DNA of 7,320 nt from Chloroflexota bacterium (lineage in GTDB: Bacteria > Chloroflexota > Dehalococcoidia > Dehalococcoidales > RBG-16-60-22), in NCBI GenBank assembly GCA_025358235.1, contig JANYKH010000311.1:1-7320 (forward strand), read 5' to 3'. This document shows positions 1 through 6,311 of the stretch, piece after piece. A program made the position numbers and the translations under genes. The notes beneath the pieces were generated by a model. The model was not told the DNA's origin. It was given only the letters and a program-made list of their open reading frames with translations, and searched no databases. Position 1 is the stretch's first letter. Each line of letters starts with the position of its first letter.

Positions 1-583
1 GGAAAACCTCTTCATGTATTTTAGTCATTTCCCGGCAAACTGCAATACGCCGGTCACCCAACACGGTCAAAATATCCTTGAGGCTGGCGGGGATGCGGTG
101 GGGAGCCTCGAGCATTACAAGCGAACCGGGTTCGGCAATAATATCCTTCAAAAACTGGCGGCGGGCGGAGCCGGTGCGGGGCAAAAACCCCATGAACAGC
201 ATCCGGTCATTAGGGAGCCCGGACATGGTCAGAGCGACAACCGCCACGCTGCAGCCGGGAATGGGAACAACCTTAATGCCTTTGTTCTGAGCCGCCACAA
301 TTAGTTCATAGCCGGGGTCTGACATGCCTGGGGTGCCGGCCTCGGAGACAAGGGCTACATCAGCAGTTTCAAGCACCTTCAAGAGGTATTCCAGTTTATC
401 CGTCCTGCTATGCTCGTAATAGCTGGTAGTGGGAGTTTTAATTTCGTACTTGTTGAGCAACAACCGGGCTTTACGGGTATCCTCGGCAGCAATCAACTTC
501 ACGTCCCGCAAAATGCGTAAAGCGCGTAAAGTGATATCTTCGAGGTTACCGATTGGGGTTGCGACGACGTAGAGTGCAGGCAC
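1..583 (-). CDS. rsmI: 16S rRNA 2'-O-ribose C1402 methyltransferase RsmI, 3' end beyond window
   Basis: RsmI methylates the 2'-O of cytidine 1402 in the 16S rRNA decoding centre using SAM. It belongs to the tetrapyrrole-methylase-like fold (SAM-dependent, cytoplasmic). The 194 visible residues carry the family signatures: ATPIGNLEDITLRAL at 8-22, EDTR at 34-37, SEAGTPGMSDPG at 80-91, GFLPRTGSARRQFL at 132-145, and APHRI with REMTKIHEE near the right end of the visible part. Family members are about 280 residues, so roughly 85 residues lie off the left edge. The start is GTG at 583-581: the homology begins immediately after it, and a GGAAGG ribosome site lies 11 bases upstream (595-600). One oddity is PGCS at 109-112, where the family usually has PGPS(A). 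The gene is divergent from the DJ-1 gene and has its own promoter candidate at 661-690. Confidence 0.95.
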   Translation of the reverse strand, partial: MPALYVVATPIGNLEDITLRALRILRDVKLIAAEDTRKARLLLNKYEIKTPTTSYYEHSRTDKLEYLLKVLETADVALVSEAGTPGMSDPGYELIVAAQNKGIKVVPIPGCSVAVVALTMSGLPNDRMLFMGFLPRTGSARRQFLKDIIAEPGSLVMLEAPHRIPASLKDILTVLGDRRIAVCREMTKIHEEVF

Positions 584-640
584 GGTTTTATTTGCCTTCC
601 CGGTTACTGGTCCGCCGGACACAGCATTGCGAAGATAAAC

Positions 641-658
641 TTAAGTCAGACAACTTAA
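641..658. repeat. Perfect inverted repeat at the rsmI transcription start (operator candidate)
   Basis: TTAAGT, six bases, then ACTTAA form a perfect 6+6 bp inverted repeat. ACTTAA also occurs directly at 639-644. The repeat begins within 3 bases of the -10 hexamer of the rsmI promoter candidate and covers the predicted +1 (about 654). That is a classic position for a repressor operator, but no regulator is identified. AT-rich 6-bp arms can arise by chance. Confidence 0.35.
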
Positions 659-660
659 TA

Positions 661-690
661 AGTATAGCGCAGGAATCAACGGGATGTCCA
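661..690 (-). promoter_or_regulatory. Sigma-70-type promoter candidate for rsmI
   Basis: On the minus strand, TGGACA (690-685) and TATACT (666-661) are separated by 18 bases. Each hexamer matches the consensus at 5 of 6 positions. Transcription would begin near 654 and give a leader of about 70 bases before the GTG of rsmI. This is the best match in the 195-bp divergent gap for leftward transcription. Confidence 0.5.
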
Positions 691-722
691 GAACGGCCGA
701 GTTTTTACGTGTCCCGCTGTCC

Positions 723-752
723 TTGCCACCGGTTTAGGCCCTATAATGTAAT
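723..752 (+). promoter_or_regulatory. Sigma-70-type promoter candidate for the DJ-1/PfpI gene
   Basis: TTGCCA (723-728) and TGTAAT (747-752) are separated by 18 bases, and each is one mismatch from consensus. A perfect TATAAT at 742-747 overlaps the -10 but has no convincing -35 at normal spacing. The start would be near 759, giving a short leader that contains the ACGGAGG ribosome site at 767-773, five bases before the ATG. Confidence 0.4.
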
Positions 753-778
753 GTAATCTGTTTCGCACGGAGGATAAT

Positions 779-1474
779 ATGCCGAAAATCGAAAATAAAC
801 CGGTTGCTGAAAACAAAACGGTGGTTGCGGATAACTTAGTTCCTGTAAAAAAGCCTGTTATTGCCAAAAAATTCGTTAAGGCAAAAAAATCGATCAAAGG
901 TAAAAAGGTGGCCGTGCTCGTGGAGCAGGACTTTGAGGACGCTGAACTTACCGAACCGGTGGCGGCGCTTAAAGAGGCCGGGGTGATCGTGACAGTGATC
1001 GGCCCTGAGAGAGGTCAGACCTACAGCGGCAAAAAACGCCAGGCCAAGATTCAGCCGGAAGCGGTAATTGCCGATATTAATTCAAACGAATACGACGCCA
1101 TATTTATCCCCGGCGGCTACGCCCCGGACAAGATGCGGATGCACCCGGAAATGGTGGAACTGGTAAAACGCTTCAACGACCAGAAGAAATGGGTTTTCGC
1201 CATTTGCCACGGCCCGCAGATGATGATTTCAGCCGGAATAATGAAGGGGCGGCGGGTAACCAGCTGGCCATCGATAGCCGTGGACCTGAGGAACGCGGGC
1301 GCGGCCTGGGTAGACGAATCTGTAGTGAGAGACCGGAATTTCATCACTTCCCGTAAACCGGCGGACATTCCTCACTTTAACAAGGCGATTATCGAAGCGC
1401 TGGAAAAACGGCCGGTGATGATAAAAGGGGAGACCAGACCTATTACCGGGTCCAAACCGGCCATTCGAAAGTAA
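779..1474 (+). CDS. DJ-1/PfpI family protein with lysine-rich N-terminal extension
   Basis: The protein belongs to the PfpI/YhbO branch of the DJ-1 superfamily, whose members are described as intracellular proteases, glyoxalases or protein/nucleotide deglycases. The core spans about residues 43-212 of 231. It holds the conserved glutamate E53 in DFEDAEL, the PGGYAPD loop at 111-117, the nucleophile elbow AICHGPQ with C143 and H144, and the typical C-terminal stretch TSWPSIAVDL to FITSRKPADIPHF. PfpI proteins normally start within a few residues of the first core strand. Here about 42 residues precede it, rich in Lys, Val, Ala and Pro, with 13 lysines in the first 43 residues and AKK/VKK units. 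The start is supported by ACGGAGG five bases upstream and by the absence of another Met before residue 119. A basic C-terminal tail follows the core. The last 32 bp overlap the convergent lipoprotein gene. The family call is firm; the substrate is unknown. Confidence 0.93.
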   Translation: MPKIENKPVAENKTVVADNLVPVKKPVIAKKFVKAKKSIKGKKVAVLVEQDFEDAELTEPVAALKEAGVIVTVIGPERGQTYSGKKRQAKIQPEAVIADINSNEYDAIFIPGGYAPDKMRMHPEMVELVKRFNDQKKWVFAICHGPQMMISAGIMKGRRVTSWPSIAVDLRNAGAAWVDESVVRDRNFITSRKPADIPHFNKAIIEALEKRPVMIKGETRPITGSKPAIRK

Positions 1475-2363
1475 ACTGGTGCTGGAAGACCAGCGTCTGG
1501 TTTGAGCCGTCCCGATCCATAATGTAGACGGCACTGGCACCGGCGCGAGCGGACACAAATATAATGCTCTTGCCATCCGGCGACCACGACGGCATGCTGT
1601 CATTGCCGGGAACATTCGTCAGGCGGGTCTGGTTTGAGCCGTCAGGATTCATAGTGTAAATCTCCTGATCAGCGTCACGGTTGGAAACGAACACGATCTT
1701 ACCGCCATCCGGGGACCAGACCGGCATGATATTGTTCCCGCCAGGGGTAATTTTAGTCAGAGTCTGCAAACCGGTCCCATCGCTTTTTACGGTATATATC
1801 TGCTGATCTCCGGTCAGGTTCGAGCCGAAGACAAGCATAGAGCCGTCCGGCGACCAGTGGGGAAAGTAGTAGATGGCCTCGCCGCCAATAAGTCTTTTCG
1901 GGTTTGACCCGTCCGCATTCATGATATAAATCGATGTCTGGTTGGTGGGTGTTGTGTTATCACGGAAGGTAACAAAAGCGATTTTTTTGCCGTCCGCCGA
2001 AAATGAAGGCGTGATATCCGCGCCGGGCACTGCCGTCAGTGTCTTGATATTCGTTCCATCGGCATTCATGGAATAGATATTGGAACTGCTGCCCCGCAAT
2101 CCGTAGTAAGCAATCTGCTTCCCGTCAGGCGACCACGAAGGATATAAACTAAGGCCGGTGGTAACCTTGACAGGGGTACCGGCAGCGAGATCAAGAGTAT
2201 AAATTTCCGAAGTGGAAAAGTCCGGGGACATCAGGTCAAAAGCGATTTTGCCGGAGGAAACTGCTGATGTTGAGATGGGCGGAGTGGTGGGGGTTGGGGC
2301 GCATGCAGCGAGGGATAAAGTTAAAACCCCAATAGACAACAAGGCAAATAATATTTTTCGCAT
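1443..2363 (-). CDS. PD40/TolB-like six-bladed beta-propeller lipoprotein
   Basis: This is an exported 306-residue protein. Residues 1-21 form a lipoprotein signal: basic MRK, a hydrophobic run, and the lipobox LAAC with acylated C21. A Thr/Pro-rich spacer follows. The rest is six PD40 repeats of about 43 residues, each of the form KIAF...IYTMN.DGS....LT......P.WSPDG, which predicts a six-bladed propeller like the C-terminal domain of TolB. The first unit begins near residue 39, and the chain ends in WPVWTR, a partial last strand. No catalytic or Tol-partner domain is present, so TolB itself is unlikely; a surface binding or scaffold role is inference. The start is supported by GAGGA five bases upstream (2369-2373). 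The gene lies 32 bp after purQ on the same strand, suggesting co-transcription. Its 3' end overlaps the convergent DJ-1 gene. Confidence 0.9.
   Translation of the reverse strand: MRKILFALLSIGVLTLSLAACAPTPTTPPISTSAVSSGKIAFDLMSPDFSTSEIYTLDLAAGTPVKVTTGLSLYPSWSPDGKQIAYYGLRGSSSNIYSMNADGTNIKTLTAVPGADITPSFSADGKKIAFVTFRDNTTPTNQTSIYIMNADGSNPKRLIGGEAIYYFPHWSPDGSMLVFGSNLTGDQQIYTVKSDGTGLQTLTKITPGGNNIMPVWSPDGGKIVFVSNRDADQEIYTMNPDGSNQTRLTNVPGNDSMPSWSPDGKSIIFVSARAGASAVYIMDRDGSNQTLVFQHQFTFEWPVWTR
1495..1643. repeat. 17-bp direct repeat, one propeller blade apart
   Basis: The 17-mer GTCTGGTTTGAGCCGTC occurs exactly at 1495-1511 and 1627-1643, which is 132 bp (44 codons) apart. It encodes the shared DGSNQT segment of the last two blades of the PD40 lipoprotein. 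Near-copies of the WSPDG-coding stretch recur at similar intervals across 1560-2150. This reflects blade duplication within the gene and is not a mobile or regulatory repeat. Confidence 0.8.
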
Positions 2364-2395
2364 TTGAGTCCTCGATTCAAAGGGGGGTTGGGAAA

Positions 2396-3172
2396 CTAAA
2401 GACCGGCGGCGCAGTTGACGGCGTTCTGGAAGATGCGGAAACCGTCGCCGTTAGCGGAGCCCTCGTTACGGGTCCAGCGCGGGTGCTGGGTCTTGAGGAT
2501 GTGGCGTTCGGGGTGGGGCATCAGCGCAAAAATACGCCCGGTAGAGTCGCACACCCCGGCGATATCGCGGATGGAGCCGTTGGGATTAGCAGGATATCCC
2601 GGATTCCGGTTGCCGCTGACATCGACGTAATAAAGGGCTTCATTCTTCTCCGGCAGTACACCATCAAAGGCGATTTTGCCCTCGCCGTGAGCGACAGGCA
2701 GGTACATCCTCTCGATACCCTTGGTGAAAATGCAGGGGCTTTTAGGATTAGACGCCAGATAAGCCCACCGGCATTCAAACCGGCCGGAGTCGTTGTTGGT
2801 TAAAGTTACTTTCAAGCCTTTTTTAGCGAAAGGTTCGGGCAAAAGACCGGCCTTGACCATGACCTGAAAGCCGTTGCAGATGCCAATAATCAGACCGCCG
2901 GATTTGGTAAACTTTTCCAGACCTTCGCCCAGCTTCAAGCTGAGTTCATTGGCCAGGACCTTGCCGGCGCCGATGTCATCGCCGTAGCTGAAGCCGCCGG
3001 GCAGCACCATTATCTGAAAGTCAGAGAGGCGGTATTCGCCCCGAATAAGTTGATTGACGTGGACAGTGGTCGTCAGAGCGCCGGCCTTTTCAAAAGCAAA
3101 GGCGGTTTCTACATTACAGTTTGTGCCCGGAGCACGGATAATCAGCGTCCTGGGTTTAACGATGTTTACCAT
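2396..3172 (-). CDS. purQ: Phosphoribosylformylglycinamidine synthase, glutaminase subunit PurQ
   Basis: PurQ is the class I glutamine amidotransferase subunit that hydrolyses glutamine and feeds ammonia to PurL for conversion of FGAR to FGAM, step 4 of purine synthesis. Visible features are the N-terminal RAPGTNCN (13-20), PGGFSYGDD (58-66), the nucleophile elbow GICNGFQ with C99, and the PHPERH motif with H220 and E222, which completes the Cys-His-Glu triad. At 258 residues it is longer than the roughly 227 of Bacillus-type PurQ, with extra sequence around 186-205 and at the C-terminus. The ATG overlaps the purL stop by 7 bp (ATGGTAA), and an AGAGG at 3181-3185 inside purL lies eight bases before it, so translation is probably coupled. 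The stop is TAG. Confidence 0.96.
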   Translation of the reverse strand: MVNIVKPRTLIIRAPGTNCNVETAFAFEKAGALTTTVHVNQLIRGEYRLSDFQIMVLPGGFSYGDDIGAGKVLANELSLKLGEGLEKFTKSGGLIIGICNGFQVMVKAGLLPEPFAKKGLKVTLTNNDSGRFECRWAYLASNPKSPCIFTKGIERMYLPVAHGEGKIAFDGVLPEKNEALYYVDVSGNRNPGYPANPNGSIRDIAGVCDSTGRIFALMPHPERHILKTQHPRWTRNEGSANGDGFRIFQNAVNCAAGL

Positions 3173-6000
3173 CTGAGCGGCCTCTGCCAGGCTTCTTTGA
3201 GATCTGCAACGGCGACCTTGCCGGTTTTTTTAGCGCCGTTGATCAGCAGTTGCGGGGAGGCGGTTACTTCGCCGATGCGGCCGAATGTCGTACCGCGCAT
3301 GGCGATTTCAAATTTGGCCTGTTTGGCGGGTTCCACTTCCACAAGGAAGCGGCTGTTAGATTCTGAGAACAGAACAATATCATCACGGTAAACTTCTTCA
3401 CCGTAAGGAACATCTTTCAAGTTAATGCTGGCGCCAAGTCCGCCGGCGAACGCCATTTCAGCGACCGCTACCCCCAGCCCCCCGTCCGAGCAATCATGGC
3501 AGGACTTGACCAGCCCTTTGCTCATGGCCTTGCTGAGTTTGATCATCTGTTCTTTCGCCGTCACTGGGTCAACCACCGGCACGTTCCCCCCGGTCAGTTT
3601 ATGTAAAGCGTAATACTCAGAACCGCCGAGTTCGTCATAGGTGCCGCCGAGAATGTAAATCAGGTTTCCGGCCTTTTTAAAGTCCATGCTGATAGCCCGG
3701 TTCACATCCGGCATGACGCCCATCGCGGAAACAAGGAGGGTGTGCGGAATGCCGATAACCGTTTCCCCGGCTCGGAATTCATTATTAAGGCTGTCCTTGC
3801 CGGAAATGAAGGGAATACCGTAGGCCATGGACATATCATGGCAAGCCTGGGCGGCTCTAACCAATGCTCCAAGGACTTCAGGACGCCCGGTGTTGCCCCA
3901 GCAAAAGTTGTCCAGCAGGGCAACGCGGTCAAGGTTACCCCCCACCGCCACCACCTGCCTCAGGGCTTCATCAATAACCGAACAGGCCATCCAGTAGGCA
4001 TCAAGGTCGCCGTAGCGGGTATTGATGCCGGACGAAACGATAAGACCTTTATCGGAATCAAGGCGGGGCCGTATAATCGACGCATCGCCGGGGCCGTCAT
4101 TCTTTTCACCCACGAGAGGTTTGAGGACGCTGGCTCCCTGCACCTCGTGGTCGTATTGACGGATAACCCACTCTTTGCTGCAAACGTTCCACGAACCGAG
4201 TATTTTCAAGAGCGGTTCGGCAAAATCTTTAGGTTCAACGGGGCGGACAGCGACCGGTTTTTGCGCCGACCAGGTGGCCGTGCGCTCGATCTGCGGCCAG
4301 CCTTCATGGAGGAATTCCATGGCGACGTCCGCAACCCGGTGGCCCTTATAGAAAAGCTGTAATCGCTTGTCGTTAGTAAATTCGCCGATGATGCTGGCTT
4401 CCACGTCTTCCGCCGCAAAGAGTTTCAGCAGTTCGTCAGCTTTCTCACGCGGGACGGCCAGAATCATGCGTTCCTGAGATTCTGAAATCCAGATCTCGCT
4501 GTAATTAAGGCCGGCATATTTCAGCGGGACTTTATCAAGGTCAACTTTTACGCCGGTATCCGAACCCATCTCGCCGACAGCGGAGGAAAGACCGCCGCCG
4601 CCCACATCCGTGATGCGGTCGTAAAGGCCGCGGTCGCGGGCCTGAAGCAGGGTATCGATAACTTTCTTCTCGACGATGGCGTTGCCGATCTGCACCGAGG
4701 TAAAGGAGACTGTGGTTGATTTATCAGTAAGCTCTTCAGAAGCGAAATTGACGCCGTGAATGCCATCCCGGCCGGTCTGGCCACCCACCACCACCACCAC
4801 ATCACCAGGCTTCTGCTGGCCGCGCATGGCATGTTCTTTCGGCATGAGGCCGACGGTGCCGCAGTAGACCAGCGGGTTGCCCACGTAGCGCTCGTCAAAA
4901 AGGATGGCCCCGTTCAGGGTAGGGATGCCGAGGCGGTTGCCGTAATCCGCCACGCCGGCGCGCACGCCTTTAAAAACGCGGCGAGGATGGAGAACGCCGG
5001 GGGGTAATTTATCATAGTCCATATCCGGCGGGCCAAAGCAGAACACGTCCGTGTTGCAAATGGGTTTTGAGCCGAGACCGGTGCCCAGGGGATCACGGAC
5101 GACGCCGCCGATGCCCGTGGCCGCGCCGCCGTAAGGCTCGACCGCCGACGGGTGGTTGTGAGTTTCCACTTTAAAACAAACGGCGTATTTATCATCAAAT
5201 TCGATGACGCCGGAGTTATCAAGAAAAACCGAAAGGCACCAGGGTTTGTTCAACGCACGGGTGGCTTTCATGATGGTAGTTTTCAGCAGGTTGTTAATAA
5301 TTTCGCCGTTAAAGTTGATCTTGCCGCGGAACGTCTTGTGGACGCAGTGCTCAGACCAGGTCTGGGCGATGGTTTCCAGTTCGGCATCGGTGGGTGATTT
5401 CTTAAGTTTTTTATAATAGGCCAAGATAGTTTTAGCTTCGTCTTCAGTGAAACCGAAGCGTTTTTTCAGGACATCCGGGTCTTTGGTGATATTGACGGTT
5501 TCAAGTTTAAAGACGTATTCCGGGGGGCGGGGGAAAGCGAACTGCTCGCCGACGATGGCGTGCTGGATAATGGGGTTGACCAGGAGGCGGGAACAGGCCA
5601 GTTCCAAGTCTTTTTTGGAGATTTTGCCTTCGATGATATATCTTTTGGCGGTCTTGACGGCGCGGACACCGGTGTAACCAAGGTCCTCAATGGCTTTAAG
5701 AACTGACTGTTCCACGGGGTCTACAACGCCGGCGTTATAAGCGACTTCGACAGTGAATGTGCCTTTTTTAGGGGAGGGGGGCGGGGCGTCATATTCGTAG
5801 TCGTTAACGATGGGGTCAGAGAGCAGGCGGAAACAGATTATTTCAAGGTCGGCGGGTTTCAGGTCGGCGTCAAGCCAGTAAATATCGTCGACGCGGACAT
5901 CGGTGACACCCCGGATACCCAGATCGAGTATATCTTTGACGAGACCCTGGCCGCGGACATCAGGTTGGCCAGCCTTGAGGCGAATTTCAATGCGGTTCAT
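3166..6000 (-). CDS. purL: Phosphoribosylformylglycinamidine synthase PurL with two fused N-terminal PurS-like domains
   Basis: PurL is the ATP-dependent synthetase that converts FGAR plus ammonia to FGAM in the cytoplasm. The 944-residue chain has three parts. A PurS-like domain spans 1-70, and a second spans 80-151 after the linker APPPSPKK. The PurL catalytic body runs from about 160 to 944. Catalytic-body motifs include TWSEHCVHKTF (214-224), VETHNHPSAVEPYGGAATG (278-296), ISGKDSLNNEF near 733, and SCHDCSDGGLG near 833. Small PurL is about 740-790 residues and large PurL about 1300 with its own glutaminase domain, so this form is intermediate. The two PurS copies align without gaps over 56 residues (10-65 and 90-145) with 22 identities by hand count. 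An in-frame TAA 12 bases upstream makes this ATG the first usable start, yet no Shine-Dalgarno is visible before it. The glutaminase PurQ is encoded immediately downstream. Confidence 0.96.
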   Translation of the reverse strand: MNRIEIRLKAGQPDVRGQGLVKDILDLGIRGVTDVRVDDIYWLDADLKPADLEIICFRLLSDPIVNDYEYDAPPPSPKKGTFTVEVAYNAGVVDPVEQSVLKAIEDLGYTGVRAVKTAKRYIIEGKISKKDLELACSRLLVNPIIQHAIVGEQFAFPRPPEYVFKLETVNITKDPDVLKKRFGFTEDEAKTILAYYKKLKKSPTDAELETIAQTWSEHCVHKTFRGKINFNGEIINNLLKTTIMKATRALNKPWCLSVFLDNSGVIEFDDKYAVCFKVETHNHPSAVEPYGGAATGIGGVVRDPLGTGLGSKPICNTDVFCFGPPDMDYDKLPPGVLHPRRVFKGVRAGVADYGNRLGIPTLNGAILFDERYVGNPLVYCGTVGLMPKEHAMRGQQKPGDVVVVVGGQTGRDGIHGVNFASEELTDKSTTVSFTSVQIGNAIVEKKVIDTLLQARDRGLYDRITDVGGGGLSSAVGEMGSDTGVKVDLDKVPLKYAGLNYSEIWISESQERMILAVPREKADELLKLFAAEDVEASIIGEFTNDKRLQLFYKGHRVADVAMEFLHEGWPQIERTATWSAQKPVAVRPVEPKDFAEPLLKILGSWNVCSKEWVIRQYDHEVQGASVLKPLVGEKNDGPGDASIIRPRLDSDKGLIVSSGINTRYGDLDAYWMACSVIDEALRQVVAVGGNLDRVALLDNFCWGNTGRPEVLGALVRAAQACHDMSMAYGIPFISGKDSLNNEFRAGETVIGIPHTLLVSAMGVMPDVNRAISMDFKKAGNLIYILGGTYDELGGSEYYALHKLTGGNVPVVDPVTAKEQMIKLSKAMSKGLVKSCHDCSDGGLGVAVAEMAFAGGLGASINLKDVPYGEEVYRDDIVLFSESNSRFLVEVEPAKQAKFEIAMRGTTFGRIGEVTASPQLLINGAKKTGKVAVADLKEAWQRPLRW

Positions 6001-6045
6001 AGTGCATATTTATGTTAGCAGAACGGGGGGAGAAAATCTAATGGG

Positions 6046-6061
6046 GGGAAATATAATTCCC
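6046..6061. repeat. Inverted repeat in the purL leader (operator candidate)
   Basis: GGGAA, the six bases ATATAA, and TTCCC form a perfect 5+5 bp inverted repeat between the purL promoter candidate and the purL start. It abuts one of two six-G tracts (6025-6030 and 6043-6048) that would be C tracts in the purL transcript. It could be a repressor site or a weak leader hairpin. It does not match any purine riboswitch that I can recognise. Confidence 0.25.
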
Positions 6062-6097
6062 GCACATTTTCGACGGTATTATCTCATGGATTACCGG

Positions 6098-6128
6098 ATT
6101 ATAAGATTTCTTCAATTAACCAAATCAA
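6098..6128 (-). promoter_or_regulatory. Promoter candidate for purL-purQ
   Basis: On the minus strand a perfect TATAAT (6103-6098) is preceded, after 19 bases, by TTGATT (6128-6123). The -35 matches at 4 of 6 positions and the spacing is slightly long. It would give a leader of about 90 bases before the purL ATG. It is the strongest -10 in the 146-bp gap in that direction. Confidence 0.4.
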
Positions 6129-6140
6129 TGGTTGAAAGAA
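6108..6140 (-). other. Imperfect inverted repeat after the yqeY cluster
   Basis: TTCTTCAA (6108-6115) pairs with TTGAAAGAA (6132-6140) with one bulged base, and AACCA/TGGTT offers an alternative inner stem. It lies 7 bases after the stop of the 54-residue gene and could end or stabilise that transcript. The stem is AT-rich and lacks a downstream U tract, so it is not a convincing intrinsic terminator. It overlaps the -35 region of the purL promoter candidate, so it may equally be a protein-binding site. Confidence 0.22.
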
Positions 6141-6146
6141 TTATTG

Positions 6147-6311
6147 TCAGTTGGTTTCTTCCGGCCAGACCACATTATCAAAAATGCGGGGTTTGGCATT
6201 GGGACAGGATATAAAAGGATCATGCAGGCATCCGCAGTCGCTACAGTTTTTAACCACGCCGTTCTCGATGGCCCACTCCAGATTTTCCTGTGAATTGTCA
6301 AAGAAGTTCAT
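6147..6311 (-). CDS. 54-residue four-cysteine protein, function unknown
   Basis: The translation begins MNFFDNSQENLEWAIENG and ends VVWPEETN. Four cysteines at 23, 26, 28 and 36, plus H30, form a CxxCxCxH...C cluster. That spacing suits a zinc or Fe-S site, although which metal cannot be told from sequence. No signal peptide or membrane segment is present, so it is probably cytoplasmic. The gene is supported by its ATGA overlap with the upstream zinc-ribbon gene (6308-6311), the same strand, a low-complexity-free sequence, and a clean stop before the intergenic region. It depends on translational coupling, since no separate strong ribosome site is visible. I do not recognise the family. It is short enough that automatic annotation may skip it. 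Confidence 0.7.
   Translation of the reverse strand: MNFFDNSQENLEWAIENGVVKNCSDCGCLHDPFISCPNAKPRIFDNVVWPEETN

Noticed and set aside
553..897. Overlapping small frames in the rsmI/DJ-1 divergent gap
   Set aside because: They overlap the promoters and the starts of two real genes, lack ribosome sites and show no recognisable protein character.
1481..1494. GCTGG-AAGA-CCAGC hairpin 6 bases after the DJ-1 stop, considered as its terminator
   Set aside because: The stem is only 5 bp with no following T tract, and it is inside the lipoprotein coding sequence (FQHQ region). It is possible but not supportable.
1229..1615. 128-codon minus-strand frame spanning the DJ-1/lipoprotein junction
   Set aside because: It is a shadow of two well-supported genes, and its translation is Arg/Pro-rich with no domain.
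3742..4362. 206-codon open frame on the plus strand opposite purL
   Set aside because: It lies wholly antisense to the conserved PurL catalytic body, has no recognisable domain or ribosome site, and reads as a codon-bias shadow.
4756..5007. Plus-strand frame with a run of five histidines (metal-binding-looking)
   Set aside because: The histidines are the antisense reading of the GTG valine codons of purL, so there is no independent support.
5771..5787. G-rich run on the plus strand considered as a G-quadruplex
   Set aside because: Only three G tracts are present. It encodes the proline-rich linker between the two PurS units on the other strand, which explains the composition.
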